A stretch of 64,000 bases of DNA, taken from assembly GCF_022869785.1 (NCBI RefSeq), contig NZ_CP094997.1:5575001-5639000 (forward strand), given 5' to 3'. The notes beneath the pieces were generated by a model that saw nothing but the letters and a program-made list of their open reading frames with translations, was not told the origin of the DNA and did no database searches. The stretch comes from Dyadobacter chenwenxiniae. Lineage in GTDB: Bacteria > Bacteroidota > Bacteroidia > Cytophagales > Spirosomataceae. This document shows positions 18,426-27,597 of the stretch, piece after piece (within the stretch, counting starts at the first letter, position 1; the number at the start of each line of letters is the position of its first letter). The position numbers and the translations under genes were made by a program.

Positions 18426-19436
18426 TTAAACAGCCTGCGCAACGCCTACCAAATCATGCTTAGCCAGGAACTCAGCAATCTGAACTGTGTTCGTTGCTGC
18501 ACCCTTGCGAAGGTTGTCAGCCACAATCCATAGGTTCAAGGTTTTAGGCTGAGATTCGTCGCGACGGATACGGCCGACAAACGTTTCGTCTTTTCCGTGA
18601 GCCGTTAATGGCATGGGATAAAGTGCTTTTTTAGGATCATCCTGCAAAATCACACCTTCCGCTTCGCTCAAAATCTGACGTACTTCGTCGAGGTCAAATT
18701 CATTTTCGAATTCGATGTTAACCGCCTCTGAATGACCGCCGATGGTTGGGATACGAACCGTTGTGGCTGTAACAGCAATGCTGTCGTCGCCCATGATTTT
18801 CTTCGTTTCGTTTGTCATTTTCATCTCTTCCTTCGTATAGCCGTTATCCAGGAATACGTCAATGTGCGGCAGCACATTCAGGTCAATCTGATGCGGGTAA
18901 ACTTTTCCTTTGCTATGATCGCCCGCGCGTTCCGAGAAAAGCTGGTCTACCGCCGCCTTACCTGTTCCGGTTACAGATTGATAAGTGGAAACAACCACTC
19001 GTTTGACTTTATATTTTTTATGCAAAGGATTTAAAACCACCACCATTTGAATGGTTGAGCAGTTGGGATTTGCAATAATTTTATCTTCTCTTGTCAATTC
19101 ACCTGCATTGATTTCCGGAACAACCAGTTTTTTAGTTGGGTCCATTCTCCATGCCGAGGAATTATCGATTACTGTAATGCCGGCTTCTGCGAATCTTGGT
19201 GCAAGCTCCAATGACGTGCCTCCACCTGCTGAAAATATTGCTATCTCAGGTTTGGCTGCAATGGCTTCCTCAAATCCGATCACCTTTATCTGTTTACCCT
19301 TGAATGTAACTTCCTTACCAACAGATCTTTCAGATGCAACGGCCAACAATTCCGTCACCGGGAAATTACGCTCTTCGAGCACTTTGAGGATTTCGCCGCC
19401 TACCAAACCGGTAGCGCCTACTACTGCGATTTTCAT
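18426..19436 (-). CDS. asd: aspartate-semialdehyde dehydrogenase
   Basis: This 336-residue NADP enzyme converts aspartyl phosphate to aspartate semialdehyde, the branch point to lysine/diaminopimelate, methionine and threonine. GATGLVGGE at 7-15 binds the cofactor, and C126 in NPNCSTIQ is the catalytic cysteine. GGHSEAVN-like sequence, carrying the conserved His, follows at about 235. It is cytosolic, of normal length, and a single-gene unit converging on nuoD. Confidence 0.95.
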   Translation of the reverse strand: MKIAVVGATGLVGGEILKVLEERNFPVTELLAVASERSVGKEVTFKGKQIKVIGFEEAIAAKPEIAIFSAGGGTSLELAPRFAEAGITVIDNSSAWRMDPTKKLVVPEINAGELTREDKIIANPNCSTIQMVVVLNPLHKKYKVKRVVVSTYQSVTGTGKAAVDQLFSERAGDHSKGKVYPHQIDLNVLPHIDVFLDNGYTKEEMKMTNETKKIMGDDSIAVTATTVRIPTIGGHSEAVNIEFENEFDLDEVRQILSEAEGVILQDDPKKALYPMPLTAHGKDETFVGRIRRDESQPKTLNLWIVADNLRKGAATNTVQIAEFLAKHDLVGVAQAV

Positions 19437-19586
19437 TCTAGCATTAAGATAAAAAGTGGATAGAAATTTGATTTACTTTCTCCTGCCTGAGCAATTGAAA
19501 AGTGCCGCAAATTTACGAGGAATTTTAGAATGAATGTGGATTTTAACATTTTAAGCGCTGAAATTCAGGATAAGAAGCAGATCATA

Positions 19587-20165
19587 TCACCAGATCCAGG
19601 TTTTTTCAGGTGTTATACAGGAATCCATTCGAATGTCATAAGGATTAATGTCATCAATTTTTGAAACGGGCTCAAAGAATGAAAGTCCGGTTTTAACTGC
19701 ATCTGCACGACATTTGTCTAAAAAGCGGTCATAATATCCACCGCCGTATCCTACCCGGTAACCATGCTCATCAAAGGCGAGTAACGGAATGTAAATGACA
19801 TCGATTTTCTGAACTTGCACAGGCTTTGAAGTTTGTGGGTCAGGTTCGGGAATGCCCCATTGATTGCTTATCAACCGAGTCTGGACATCTAATATGTAAT
19901 GTTGCATTTCTTTTGTCTTTGGAATAACAAAAGGCGCGGCAATGCGAATGCCCGTGAATAATGTCTGTAACGCATTGATAATGTTCCAGGTGTCTATTTC
20001 CTTTTTATTGATTTGGGGCAAAAAAATGTGGATGGTTTCATCGCCGCTTAATGTGCTTGACTGGATGAGATTTCTGCAAATCAGGTCATTTTTGCTGGAT
20101 GCTTCGTTCTCTGTCAAATTCATTCGTTTCAAAAGAAAATCCCTGCGCAGCGCCGCTTTGTCCAT
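19587..20165 (-). CDS. 5-formyltetrahydrofolate cyclo-ligase
   Basis: This 192-residue enzyme of one-carbon metabolism converts 5-formyl-THF to 5,10-methenyl-THF with ATP. The family ATP-binding signature YGGGYYDRFL lies at 140-149, and an N-terminal basic RRDFLLKRMNL-like helix fits the family. It has no signal peptide. It stands alone, divergent from icd, with a short intergenic region. Confidence 0.9.
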   Translation of the reverse strand: MDKAALRRDFLLKRMNLTENEASSKNDLICRNLIQSSTLSGDETIHIFLPQINKKEIDTWNIINALQTLFTGIRIAAPFVIPKTKEMQHYILDVQTRLISNQWGIPEPDPQTSKPVQVQKIDVIYIPLLAFDEHGYRVGYGGGYYDRFLDKCRADAVKTGLSFFEPVSKIDDINPYDIRMDSCITPEKTWIW

Positions 20166-20325
20166 TCTTTGCGTGTTTAAATTAGGCAGACAATATCGAA
20201 ATTTAGGGTTAACCTGCCAAAGTTAACTCCTTAACAATGTTCTCCTTTTTTCGCCTTTTTAATGCTATTGTTCGTACTTTCACGCTCGCATTTTAAATTC
20301 TTTAACCATAGTTTATAAACAAGAC

Positions 20326-21537
20326 ATGAGCAAAATTAAAGTTGCAAATCCCGTAGTGGAGCTTGACGGAGACGAAATGACCAGAATTATCTGGAAGTTT
20401 ATTAAAGAAAAACTGATTCTGCCATACCTGGAACTGGATATTAAATATTACGATTTAGGCGTGGAATACCGCGACGAAACGAATGACCAGGTTACCATAG
20501 ATGCAGCAAATGCGATTAAAGAATATGGCGTGGGTATCAAATGTGCGACTATTACACCGGATGAAGACCGCGTTAAAGAGTTCAATCTGAAACAAATGTG
20601 GAAATCGCCAAACGGAACAATCCGTAACATTTTGGATGGAACCGTTTTCCGTGAGCCCATCGTAATGAGCAATGTGCCTCGTTTGGTTACAAACTGGACA
20701 GCTCCTATCATTGTTGGACGTCACGCATTTGGTGATCAATATAAAGCAACTGATTTTGTTGTTCCTGGAAAAGGAAAGCTTACCATTAAGTTTGAAGGCG
20801 AAGATGGCAATGTGATCGAGCACGAGGTTTATCAGTTCAAAGGCGCGGGTGTTGCGATGGGAATGTACAACATTGATGAGTCGATCCGTGGATTTGCTTA
20901 TGCTTGTTTCAACGTTGCATTGGACAAAGGATGGCCATTATATCTTTCGACAAAAAACACAATCCTTAAAAAGTACGACGGTCGCTTCAAGGATATTTTC
21001 CAGGAAGTTTACGAAAGTGATTACGCAGGAAAAGTGCATTATGAGCACCGTCTGATCGATGATATGGTTGCCTCCGCACTTAAATGGGAAGGTAACTTTG
21101 TTTGGGCTTGTAAAAACTATGACGGTGACGTTCAGTCAGATACAGTTGCGCAAGGTTTTGGTTCATTAGGTCTGATGACTTCTGTTTTGGTAACGCCAGA
21201 TGGCAAAACCATGGAAGCGGAGGCTGCGCACGGAACAGTAACACGTCACTATCGCGAGCACCAAAAAGGAAAGCCAACTTCCACAAACCCAATCGCGTCC
21301 ATTTTTGCGTGGACACGTGGTTTGGCTTTCCGTGGAAAGTTGGACCACAACCAACCATTGATCGATTTCAGTCTTGCTCTTGAAAAAGTGTGTGTTGAAA
21401 CGGTTGAAAGTGGTAAAATGACGAAGGATCTTGCTGTCAACATTCACGGAAATGACGTGAAACACGGCGAGCATTACCTTTATACTGAGGAATTCCTTGA
21501 TGCAATTGATGAAAATCTGAAAGCTGCATTGGCTTAA
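20326..21537 (+). CDS. icd: NADP-dependent isocitrate dehydrogenase
   Basis: This 403-residue enzyme is of the eukaryote-like (type II) IDH group, as shown by the N-terminus KVANPVVELDGDEMTRIIW. It decarboxylates isocitrate to 2-oxoglutarate in the TCA cycle. Conserved substrate residues occur in SPNGTIRNI and in the AAHGTVTRHYR segment typical of NADP enzymes. It has no signal peptide. It is followed by a strong terminator and transcribed alone. Confidence 0.95.
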   Translation: MSKIKVANPVVELDGDEMTRIIWKFIKEKLILPYLELDIKYYDLGVEYRDETNDQVTIDAANAIKEYGVGIKCATITPDEDRVKEFNLKQMWKSPNGTIRNILDGTVFREPIVMSNVPRLVTNWTAPIIVGRHAFGDQYKATDFVVPGKGKLTIKFEGEDGNVIEHEVYQFKGAGVAMGMYNIDESIRGFAYACFNVALDKGWPLYLSTKNTILKKYDGRFKDIFQEVYESDYAGKVHYEHRLIDDMVASALKWEGNFVWACKNYDGDVQSDTVAQGFGSLGLMTSVLVTPDGKTMEAEAAHGTVTRHYREHQKGKPTSTNPIASIFAWTRGLAFRGKLDHNQPLIDFSLALEKVCVETVESGKMTKDLAVNIHGNDVKHGEHYLYTEEFLDAIDENLKAALA

Positions 21538-21555
21538 TTCACTTTTAACTGTTTA

Positions 21556-21596
21556 CAAAACGCCACTGATTCATTGCGAATCGGTGGCGTTTTTGT
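21556..21596 (+). terminator. icd terminator
   Basis: ACGCCAC-GATTC pairs with GAATC-GTGGCGT (about 21560-21590) around ATTGC, followed by TTTTTG. It lies about 20 bases after the icd stop. Confidence 0.88.
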
Positions 21597-21653
21597 TTAG
21601 GTATCATTTTGGTATAAAAATGATTTGTTACAAATGTTACCCCCATAAATAAG

Positions 21654-22895
21654 TTGAAGCGAAATTTTTTACGCATATTGATACTGTTTCTTTACCTGTC
21701 GTTCACAGGTGTGGAATCGTACAGCCGAACCATGCAAATCCCTGATGATCAACCCGTAGCAAAGGCGGATTCAGTCGAAAAGGTTGTTTTGCAGAAGGAT
21801 ATCATTGATGTAATTAAAGGCCTGCGGAAAAAAAATCGGCAGGATTCGGTTAAAATTGACACGGTTTTGAAAACGGGCAAAGTACTGTTCTCTATCGTTC
21901 CTGCTTTCGGCTATACATTGACCTCGGGCCTTATCGGTTCAATGAATGTGAATTCCGCATTTTATTCCAGCAATCCGCATAAAACCAGGTTATCGAGCAT
22001 TACCGCAAACTTTATTTACACCCAATACAAACAAATCACGGTTCCGCTTCAAGCCAGCATCTGGACACGTAATAATGACCTTAATATTCTCACCGATTGG
22101 CGTTATTTCAAATATCCGCAGGACACCTACGGTCTCGGGCCAAACAGTGAGCTGAGTGATGCCTCCGAAATTGATTACAAGCATGTTCGACTACATCAAA
22201 CGGTCTTGAAAAAGGTTACCGAGTCATTTTATGCTGGACTTGGGTTCTTTTACGATTACCGCTGGCATATTCGTCAGGAAGACAGTAATCCAGACGTTAC
22301 CAAATACGGGTTAACGCTAAAATCTAGATCAGCCGGGCCAGTCGCCACATTGGTTTATGATAACCGTACAAACTCCATCAACCCGGAAAAGGGCTTCTAT
22401 ACAAGCGTGCAATATCGATCAAGCCTGAAAAAACTGAATAGCACTAGCAACTGGAACTCAGTGATTGTTGATATTCGAAAATATTTCAATCTCCCGCAAG
22501 GCAGTAGAAACACACTTGCGTTCTGGAACTACAACTGGCTGGTTGTGAGTGGTAAAGCTCCTTATCTCGATCTCCCAAGCACCGGTTGGGACCCTGCAAC
22601 CGCCATGGGTCGCGGCTACATTCAAGGCCGTTTTCGCAGTCCAAAATTGTTATATTTTGAAACTGAATATCGAATGTCGCTTACCCGCAACGGCTTAATA
22701 GGCGCCGTAGTTTTCGGAAATGCCCAAAGCGTATCGAACTGGCCCTCAAACAACTTCACGAAAGTAGCACCCGGCGGAGGCGTTGGTTTAAGGATTAAAG
22801 TCAACAAAAAATCCAGAGCCAATGTTGCTATTGATTACGGTTTCGGCATGAAAGGGTCCAGAGGGTTGTTTGTGAATTTGGGGGAAGTTTTTTAG
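21654..22895 (+). CDS. Omp85-type outer-membrane beta-barrel protein
   Basis: This 413-residue protein starts at TTG with a signal peptide (hydrophobic residues 5-20). The C-terminal three quarters resemble the surface-antigen D15/BamA barrel: repeated alternating strands, and VYDNRTNSINPEKGFYTSVQYR, the classic last-barrel segment. There are no POTRA domains, so it is not BamA itself; such short barrels may act as exporters or lipoprotein partners. Aromatic residues near the end fit outer-membrane insertion. No partner gene is adjacent. Confidence 0.78.
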   Translation: MKRNFLRILILFLYLSFTGVESYSRTMQIPDDQPVAKADSVEKVVLQKDIIDVIKGLRKKNRQDSVKIDTVLKTGKVLFSIVPAFGYTLTSGLIGSMNVNSAFYSSNPHKTRLSSITANFIYTQYKQITVPLQASIWTRNNDLNILTDWRYFKYPQDTYGLGPNSELSDASEIDYKHVRLHQTVLKKVTESFYAGLGFFYDYRWHIRQEDSNPDVTKYGLTLKSRSAGPVATLVYDNRTNSINPEKGFYTSVQYRSSLKKLNSTSNWNSVIVDIRKYFNLPQGSRNTLAFWNYNWLVVSGKAPYLDLPSTGWDPATAMGRGYIQGRFRSPKLLYFETEYRMSLTRNGLIGAVVFGNAQSVSNWPSNNFTKVAPGGGVGLRIKVNKKSRANVAIDYGFGMKGSRGLFVNLGEVF

Positions 22896-22968
22896 AGGAA
22901 GTTCGGTTATTGAATGTTTGGCAATTCGGATTGGGATGCTTAATTTTATCAAAGCACACTATAATCTA

Positions 22969-23226
22969 ATGTACAAACTGATTTTTACTAATAGAGCCCT
23001 CAAAAGCTTAAAGGCGATCTCTAAGCGCGACGCTTCGCAAATTTTGGAAAAGCTGGAAGAACTCTCTGCGGATCCGATTGATGCACGAAATGTAAAGCGG
23101 CTGCAAAATCATCCAATAGCGGTTTTTCGTTTAAGGATAGGAGACTATCGCGTTCTTTTTGACAAGGAAGACGCATTAAGGATTATCGAGATAATCGATA
23201 TCGGACACCGAAAACACATTTACTAA
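22969..23226 (+). CDS. RelE-family mRNA interferase toxin
   Basis: This 85-residue basic protein matches RelE/ParE: YKLIFTNRALKSLK at the start, and VFRLRIGDYRVLFDKED, the core beta hairpin with the catalytic arginines, in the middle. I start at ATG 22969, because the upstream TTG extension (22918) adds non-family residues. The toxin precedes its antitoxin and overlaps it by one base (TAATG at 23224-23228). It should cut mRNA on ribosomes when free. Confidence 0.87.
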   Translation: MYKLIFTNRALKSLKAISKRDASQILEKLEELSADPIDARNVKRLQNHPIAVFRLRIGDYRVLFDKEDALRIIEIIDIGHRKHIY

Positions 23227-23432
23227 TGAACCTACATGCACAAATCATAGAGGAGTCGGGAAAACCAAAATTTGCTGTTCTCCCGATCGCTGAGTACGAA
23301 TCTTTACTGAATGAACTGTCGGATTTTGACAGCATCGAAGATCTAGCAGATTATTTAAGAGCAATTAAAATTAAAACAGAAAACAAAACCTGGCATACAC
23401 TGAATGATGTGAAGGCCGAATTGGGTATTTAA
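23226..23432 (+). CDS. antitoxin of RelE module (Phd/RelB-like)
   Basis: This 68-residue protein has an N-terminal Phd/YefM-like segment (QIIEESGKPKFAVLPIAEYESLL) and an acidic helical tail. It overlaps the toxin stop by one base, so translation is coupled. The role as neutraliser and autorepressor is inferred from pairing. Its stop is 1 base from the convergent rtcB-like stop. Confidence 0.82.
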   Translation: MNLHAQIIEESGKPKFAVLPIAEYESLLNELSDFDSIEDLADYLRAIKIKTENKTWHTLNDVKAELGI

Positions 23433-23433
23433 C

Positions 23434-24960
23434 CTAATCCTCTCTTCCTTCTTTCCGATTGGCGTCTGCCATCCTTACGATTTTTGGTGAGAATTTAGCC
23501 AGAACAGTTACAAGGTCGGCTTGTGCAGCGATAACTTTGTCGATGTTTTTGTAAACCATAGGCGATTCGTCAAGATCGCCGCCAATGAGCTGAATTCCCG
23601 CATCTTCTAAAACCTTATTCATTTCACTTCTTGTAGTCGTCGAAAATGCTTTCGTGCGGGACATAACGCGCCCGGCACCGTGTGAAGCGGAATTGATGGC
23701 CTCAGCGCTTCCTTTTCCGCGAATTACATAACCCGGCTGACTCATTGACCCGGGAATGATGCCAAGCTCATTAATCCCAGCCGGCGTCGCGCCTTTTCTG
23801 TGAACAATGACATTCCTGCCGTCGGCTAGCTGCTCTTTCCAGGCAAAATTGTGGTGGTTTTCGATCATTCTTAATGGCTTATGCCCTAGTTCGCGGGCAA
23901 TCTTATTATGGATTTCGTGGTGGTTGGCAGAGGCGTACTCCCCAGCCAAATTCATGGCGATCCAATATTCCTGCCCTTCCTGTGTATTCAGATCCAGCCA
24001 TGCGAGATGGGCTGCTGGCTTTGGAAGAACGGTCTTTTGCATCGCAATTTTCGAATAGTGATTAGCAACATTGCCGCCAAATCCCCGTGAGCCGGAATGG
24101 GAAAGCAATGACAGATAAGTGCCTTTTGGAAGTTTGAGCAATGGATCATCCTCAAAAACCTCCACAGTTCCCCACTCGACAAAATGATTTCCAGTGCCGG
24201 AAGTCCCCAACTGGCGGTAAGCTTTGTCTTTGAGATTGCGGACAATTTTTACCGAATTCCATTCCGGAAGATCCATAACACTATCGTCATATTTGCGCGT
24301 CGTTTCCCCACCCATGCCGAATTTGGTATTTTCCGTCAGGATCTTTTTAAGAAAATGTGGCTCCCGTTTCAGGTAATCCGCAGGCAAGTCAAACACAGAC
24401 ATACACATCCGGCAAGCAATATCGACGCCCACGGCAAATGGGATCACTTTGTCGGCTTCAGTCGCGAGCACGCCGCCAATAGGCAGCCCATATCCCTGGT
24501 GAGCGTCCGGCATTAGGGCACCCGCAATGGAAATGGGTAAACTTGCCGCTGTCTCCATTTGCAATAATGCGCCGGCTTCAATGTGCTCTTTGCCAAAAAT
24601 GGTATAATGCAGCTTATCTTCCCTCAGAAGAAATGAATGCTTTTGCTGCGTATCCTTTTCCTCCAAGGTTAATACTGCTTCTTCATTGAATAACAGCTCC
24701 TTGCCGTCGTCTGTAAGCGTAATTTCCTTGCCATTTCTTTTATATTCATATGCGATCTTGGCAAGATTTGTCATTTTGTTCCTCGATAATGCATACTTTT
24801 TTGGGCTATGCAACATCTTGACCAGCAGTAGAAAAATTTTGTCTTTTGGATATTTGGCCCGATGATGCAAGCCGTTTGCAACGCGCAGCACAGGCGTATG
24901 CAGATCATCAGGAATGTTGGCCAAAAATTTTATTTCCTCAATAGTGATCTCCGTTTTCAT
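23434..24960 (-). CDS. rtcB: RtcB-family RNA ligase
   Basis: This 508-residue protein has the RtcB core: PDAHQGYGLPIGGV at 151-164, GVDIACRM at 178-185 (metal Asp and Cys), GTGNHFVEWG, HSGSRGFGGN and the HGAGR motif at 427-431. The His in HGAGR is the guanylylated one. RtcB joins 2',3'-cyclic phosphate or 3'-phosphate RNA ends to 5'-OH ends with GTP and Mn2+. No archease gene is adjacent. The N-terminal 130 residues are longer than in the minimal enzyme. It converges with a RelE module at the 3' end. Confidence 0.9.
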   Translation of the reverse strand: MKTEITIEEIKFLANIPDDLHTPVLRVANGLHHRAKYPKDKIFLLLVKMLHSPKKYALSRNKMTNLAKIAYEYKRNGKEITLTDDGKELLFNEEAVLTLEEKDTQQKHSFLLREDKLHYTIFGKEHIEAGALLQMETAASLPISIAGALMPDAHQGYGLPIGGVLATEADKVIPFAVGVDIACRMCMSVFDLPADYLKREPHFLKKILTENTKFGMGGETTRKYDDSVMDLPEWNSVKIVRNLKDKAYRQLGTSGTGNHFVEWGTVEVFEDDPLLKLPKGTYLSLLSHSGSRGFGGNVANHYSKIAMQKTVLPKPAAHLAWLDLNTQEGQEYWIAMNLAGEYASANHHEIHNKIARELGHKPLRMIENHHNFAWKEQLADGRNVIVHRKGATPAGINELGIIPGSMSQPGYVIRGKGSAEAINSASHGAGRVMSRTKAFSTTTRSEMNKVLEDAGIQLIGGDLDESPMVYKNIDKVIAAQADLVTVLAKFSPKIVRMADANRKEGRED

Positions 24961-25078
24961 CTGGAAGAAGTGTTAGTTAAAAAATGAGTTTCTCCTTAGA
25001 CGTAGATTTTTCTTTTGGTAACGCTTATTTTTCACAAATCTTTCTTTGCATTACACAATACAACTTCTAAAAAACACG

Positions 25079-25086
25079 TACCTTTG
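25079..25086 (+). promoter_or_regulatory. candidate -7 element of aminotransferase
   Basis: TACCTTTG exactly fits the Bacteroidota -7 consensus TAnnTTTG, 56 bases before the ATG at 25143. No TTG was seen at the expected -33 spacing. Confidence 0.4.
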
Positions 25087-25142
25087 CGGGCAATTTGTTC
25101 ATACAGATCGCAGTATCTTTTTTAACTAAATTATTTGTTGCA

Positions 25143-26372
25143 ATGTCCGCAGTAGCAGAGCAAACCCAGGTTGCACCCCGGTTATTGGCCGACCGGATCA
25201 ACGCACTCGAAGAATCTTCGACGCTTGCGATGACTAAAATGGCGCGTGAATTGGCCGCACAGGGCCACAAAGTAATTAGTCTAAGCGTAGGAGAACCAGA
25301 TTTTAAGACGCCTGCGCACATTTGCGAGGCTGCGAAGAAGGCTATTGATGATGGTTTTCATGGTTATTCTCCGGTTGCAGGTTATCCTGATTTGCGCAAG
25401 GCAATTGCCGACAAGTTAAAGCGCGACAATAATATAGATTGGAAGCCCGAGAATATCGTGGTTTCTACCGGAGCGAAACATTCACTGGCCAATGTGATCC
25501 AGGTATTGATCAATCCGGGTGATGAGGTTGTCATTTTTGCGCCTTACTGGGTAAGCTATTCTGAAATGGTGAAACTTGCTGAGGGTAAGTCGGTTATAAT
25601 TAATGGTGCTTTTGATAATGATTTCAAGGTGACCGCTGCGCAGTTGGAAGCTGCCATCACGCCACGCACCAGAATCGTCATGTATGCTTCTCCTAATAAT
25701 CCAACCGGAGCAGTTTATTCAGAAAAAGAATTAAGAGAGATCGCAGCCGTGATTGAAAAACACGAAGATGTTTATGTTTTGGCTGACGAAATCTACGAAT
25801 ATATCAACTTTACGGACGAGGGCCATTTTAGCATTGGATCAATTCCTGCGTTGAAAGACCGCGTAATCACAGTGAATGGAGTTGCAAAAGGTTATGCAAT
25901 GACCGGATGGAGAATCGGTTTTACGGCTGCTGCGAAGTGGATCGCCGACGGTGTTGAAAAATTGCAAGGCCAGGTCACTTCAGGAACCAACTCCATCGCT
26001 CAGAAAGCGGCAACTGCGGCGTTCAACGGGCCTACGGAGCCAACAATTGAAATGACGAAAGCTTACGCACGCCGCCGTGACCTGGTTGTTGGGTTATTGA
26101 AAGAAATTCCCGGATTTAAGGTAAATGTGCCTCAGGGAGCATTTTACGCATTTCCTGACGTGAGTTATTACTTCGGAAAGTCAGACGGAACCACACAAAT
26201 CAATGACTCCGACGACTTCTCAAACTGGTTGTTAAACAATTCCTATGTTTCAACAGTGGCTGGTTCAGGTTTCGGTGCACCCGATTGCATCCGTATTTCC
26301 ACTGCGGCTGCTGACGAATCGCTCGTTGAAGCTGTTCAGCGCATTAAGGACGCGGTTGCGACTTTAAAATAA
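25143..26372 (+). CDS. PLP-dependent aminotransferase, class I (aspartate type)
   Basis: This 409-residue protein belongs to aminotransferase fold type I. SVGEPDFKTP near 42-51 and YASPNNPTGA near 177-186 are family marks. The PLP lysine lies in GVAKGYAMTGWRIGF. The family moves amino groups between aspartate or similar acids and 2-oxoglutarate in the cytosol. I prefer the ATG at 25143, since the in-frame extension to 25095 is not family-like. It stands alone, with a terminator 18 bases downstream. Confidence 0.9.
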   Translation: MSAVAEQTQVAPRLLADRINALEESSTLAMTKMARELAAQGHKVISLSVGEPDFKTPAHICEAAKKAIDDGFHGYSPVAGYPDLRKAIADKLKRDNNIDWKPENIVVSTGAKHSLANVIQVLINPGDEVVIFAPYWVSYSEMVKLAEGKSVIINGAFDNDFKVTAAQLEAAITPRTRIVMYASPNNPTGAVYSEKELREIAAVIEKHEDVYVLADEIYEYINFTDEGHFSIGSIPALKDRVITVNGVAKGYAMTGWRIGFTAAAKWIADGVEKLQGQVTSGTNSIAQKAATAAFNGPTEPTIEMTKAYARRRDLVVGLLKEIPGFKVNVPQGAFYAFPDVSYYFGKSDGTTQINDSDDFSNWLLNNSYVSTVAGSGFGAPDCIRISTAAADESLVEAVQRIKDAVATLK

Positions 26373-26389
26373 TAAGAATTGAAATCATC

Positions 26390-26422
26390 AAAGCCTCATA
26401 GGTGTTACCTGTGAGGCTTTTG
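26390..26422 (+). terminator. aminotransferase terminator
   Basis: AAAGCCTCA-TAGGT pairs with ACCT-GTGAGGCTTT (26390-26420) around a short loop. It precedes the next gene by about 48 bases, separating the aminotransferase from the ferredoxin reductase gene. Confidence 0.8.
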
Positions 26423-26468
26423 TATTTCCGACAAACGGAATCAGCTGTTAATCGCAATATCAGAATTA

Positions 26469-27536
26469 ATGAGTAAGTATTATTTTTTGAAGGTCAAAGA
26501 AATTGAAAAGGAAACTGAGGAGGCTTCGACGCTGCATTTTTGGCATCCGCTGAATGAGGTGGTTGCTTATAGGCCCGGGCAGTTCCTAACTTTGCTTTTG
26601 CCGGTTGATGATAAGAAAATCAGGCGTTCCTATTCCATGTCGAGTTCGCCTTATACGGATGTTTCCTTGGCCATTACGATAAAGAGGGTTCCTGGCGGTT
26701 ATGCGTCTAATTTATTGCTCGATTCTGTCAAAGTAGGTGATACGCTGGAAGTTATGGAGCCTATGGGTTCGTTTTTCCCAAAGCAAAGTGATGACCAAAC
26801 CCGGCAAGTCGTCTTTATAGGGGCCGGAAGTGGCGTAACGCCGTTGTTTTCTATTTTGAAATCAATATTAATGGTGGAGCCGGAGAGCGAGGTTTTCCTT
26901 ATTTATGGTAGCAGGAACGAGGCAAGTATTATATTTAAGAATAAGCTGGACGCTTTACAAGCGAAATATGGTGAGCGCTTGAAAGTGGTGCATACATTAA
27001 GCCAGCCGTCGGAAACCTGGGAAGGGGAGAAGGGACGTTTGAATAAGAGCCATTTGCTTAAAATGTTAGAGAAGCTCCCCACATTGAATAAATCCGAAGC
27101 CGAAGTTTTTCTTTGCGGACCGGATGATATGATGGAAGAAGCGCATCGGGCCTTAGCCATTCTGGCCGTTCCTGAGAATAAGATTCGCAAAGAAAGTTTT
27201 ATGACGGCAACCGCTGCCCAACCTGGCGAAGTAACTTTGGAAGAAGACGACGACACATTGAAAACACGTGAAATCACATTGTTTTATGAAGGTGCAGAAT
27301 ACAAGTTGCCTGTAAAACCGCATGAAACAGTGCTCGAAGCGGCATTGAACATGGACATCGATTTGCCTTATTCGTGTCAGGCGGGAATGTGTACGGCTTG
27401 TTTAGGTAGGTGTACATCCGGGAAAGTGCATTTGGATGAAGAGGATGCACTTTCGGAGGCGGAATTGAACGAAGGATTTATTTTAACCTGCGTCAGTCAC
27501 CCGATGAGTGATGATGTGATTATTGAGGTAGAATAA
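26469..27536 (+). CDS. FNR-type reductase with 2Fe-2S domain (PaaE-like)
   Basis: This 355-residue, three-domain flavoprotein fits the HmpX/PaaE-type family. FAD-binding RSYS lies at 53-56 and NAD(P)-binding GAGSGVTPLFSIL at 118-130. A C-terminal plant-type ferredoxin has cysteines 303, 308, 311 and 341 (C-x4-C-x2-C). It passes electrons from NAD(P)H to a partner oxygenase or desaturase. No phenylacetate genes adjoin, so the partner is unknown. It is cytosolic and ends in a shared convergent terminator. Confidence 0.9.
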   Translation: MSKYYFLKVKEIEKETEEASTLHFWHPLNEVVAYRPGQFLTLLLPVDDKKIRRSYSMSSSPYTDVSLAITIKRVPGGYASNLLLDSVKVGDTLEVMEPMGSFFPKQSDDQTRQVVFIGAGSGVTPLFSILKSILMVEPESEVFLIYGSRNEASIIFKNKLDALQAKYGERLKVVHTLSQPSETWEGEKGRLNKSHLLKMLEKLPTLNKSEAEVFLCGPDDMMEEAHRALAILAVPENKIRKESFMTATAAQPGEVTLEEDDDTLKTREITLFYEGAEYKLPVKPHETVLEAALNMDIDLPYSCQAGMCTACLGRCTSGKVHLDEEDALSEAELNEGFILTCVSHPMSDDVIIEVE

Positions 27537-27553
27537 GTAAGATATGCAACCAA

Positions 27554-27597
27554 AAATAAAGCGGGCAATGATCACATTGCCCGCTTTATTTTTTTCA
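27554..27597. terminator. convergent terminator
   Basis: A perfect 17-base stem (27554-27570 against 27575-27591) with loop ATCA is followed by T residues on the plus strand. It serves the reductase gene and, from the other strand, the M56 gene, whose stop codon is at 27595-27597. Confidence 0.9.

Noticed and set aside
22918..22968. TTG-initiated N-terminal extension of the RelE toxin
   Set aside because: The added residues are not family-like, and the ATG at 22969 gives the usual start.
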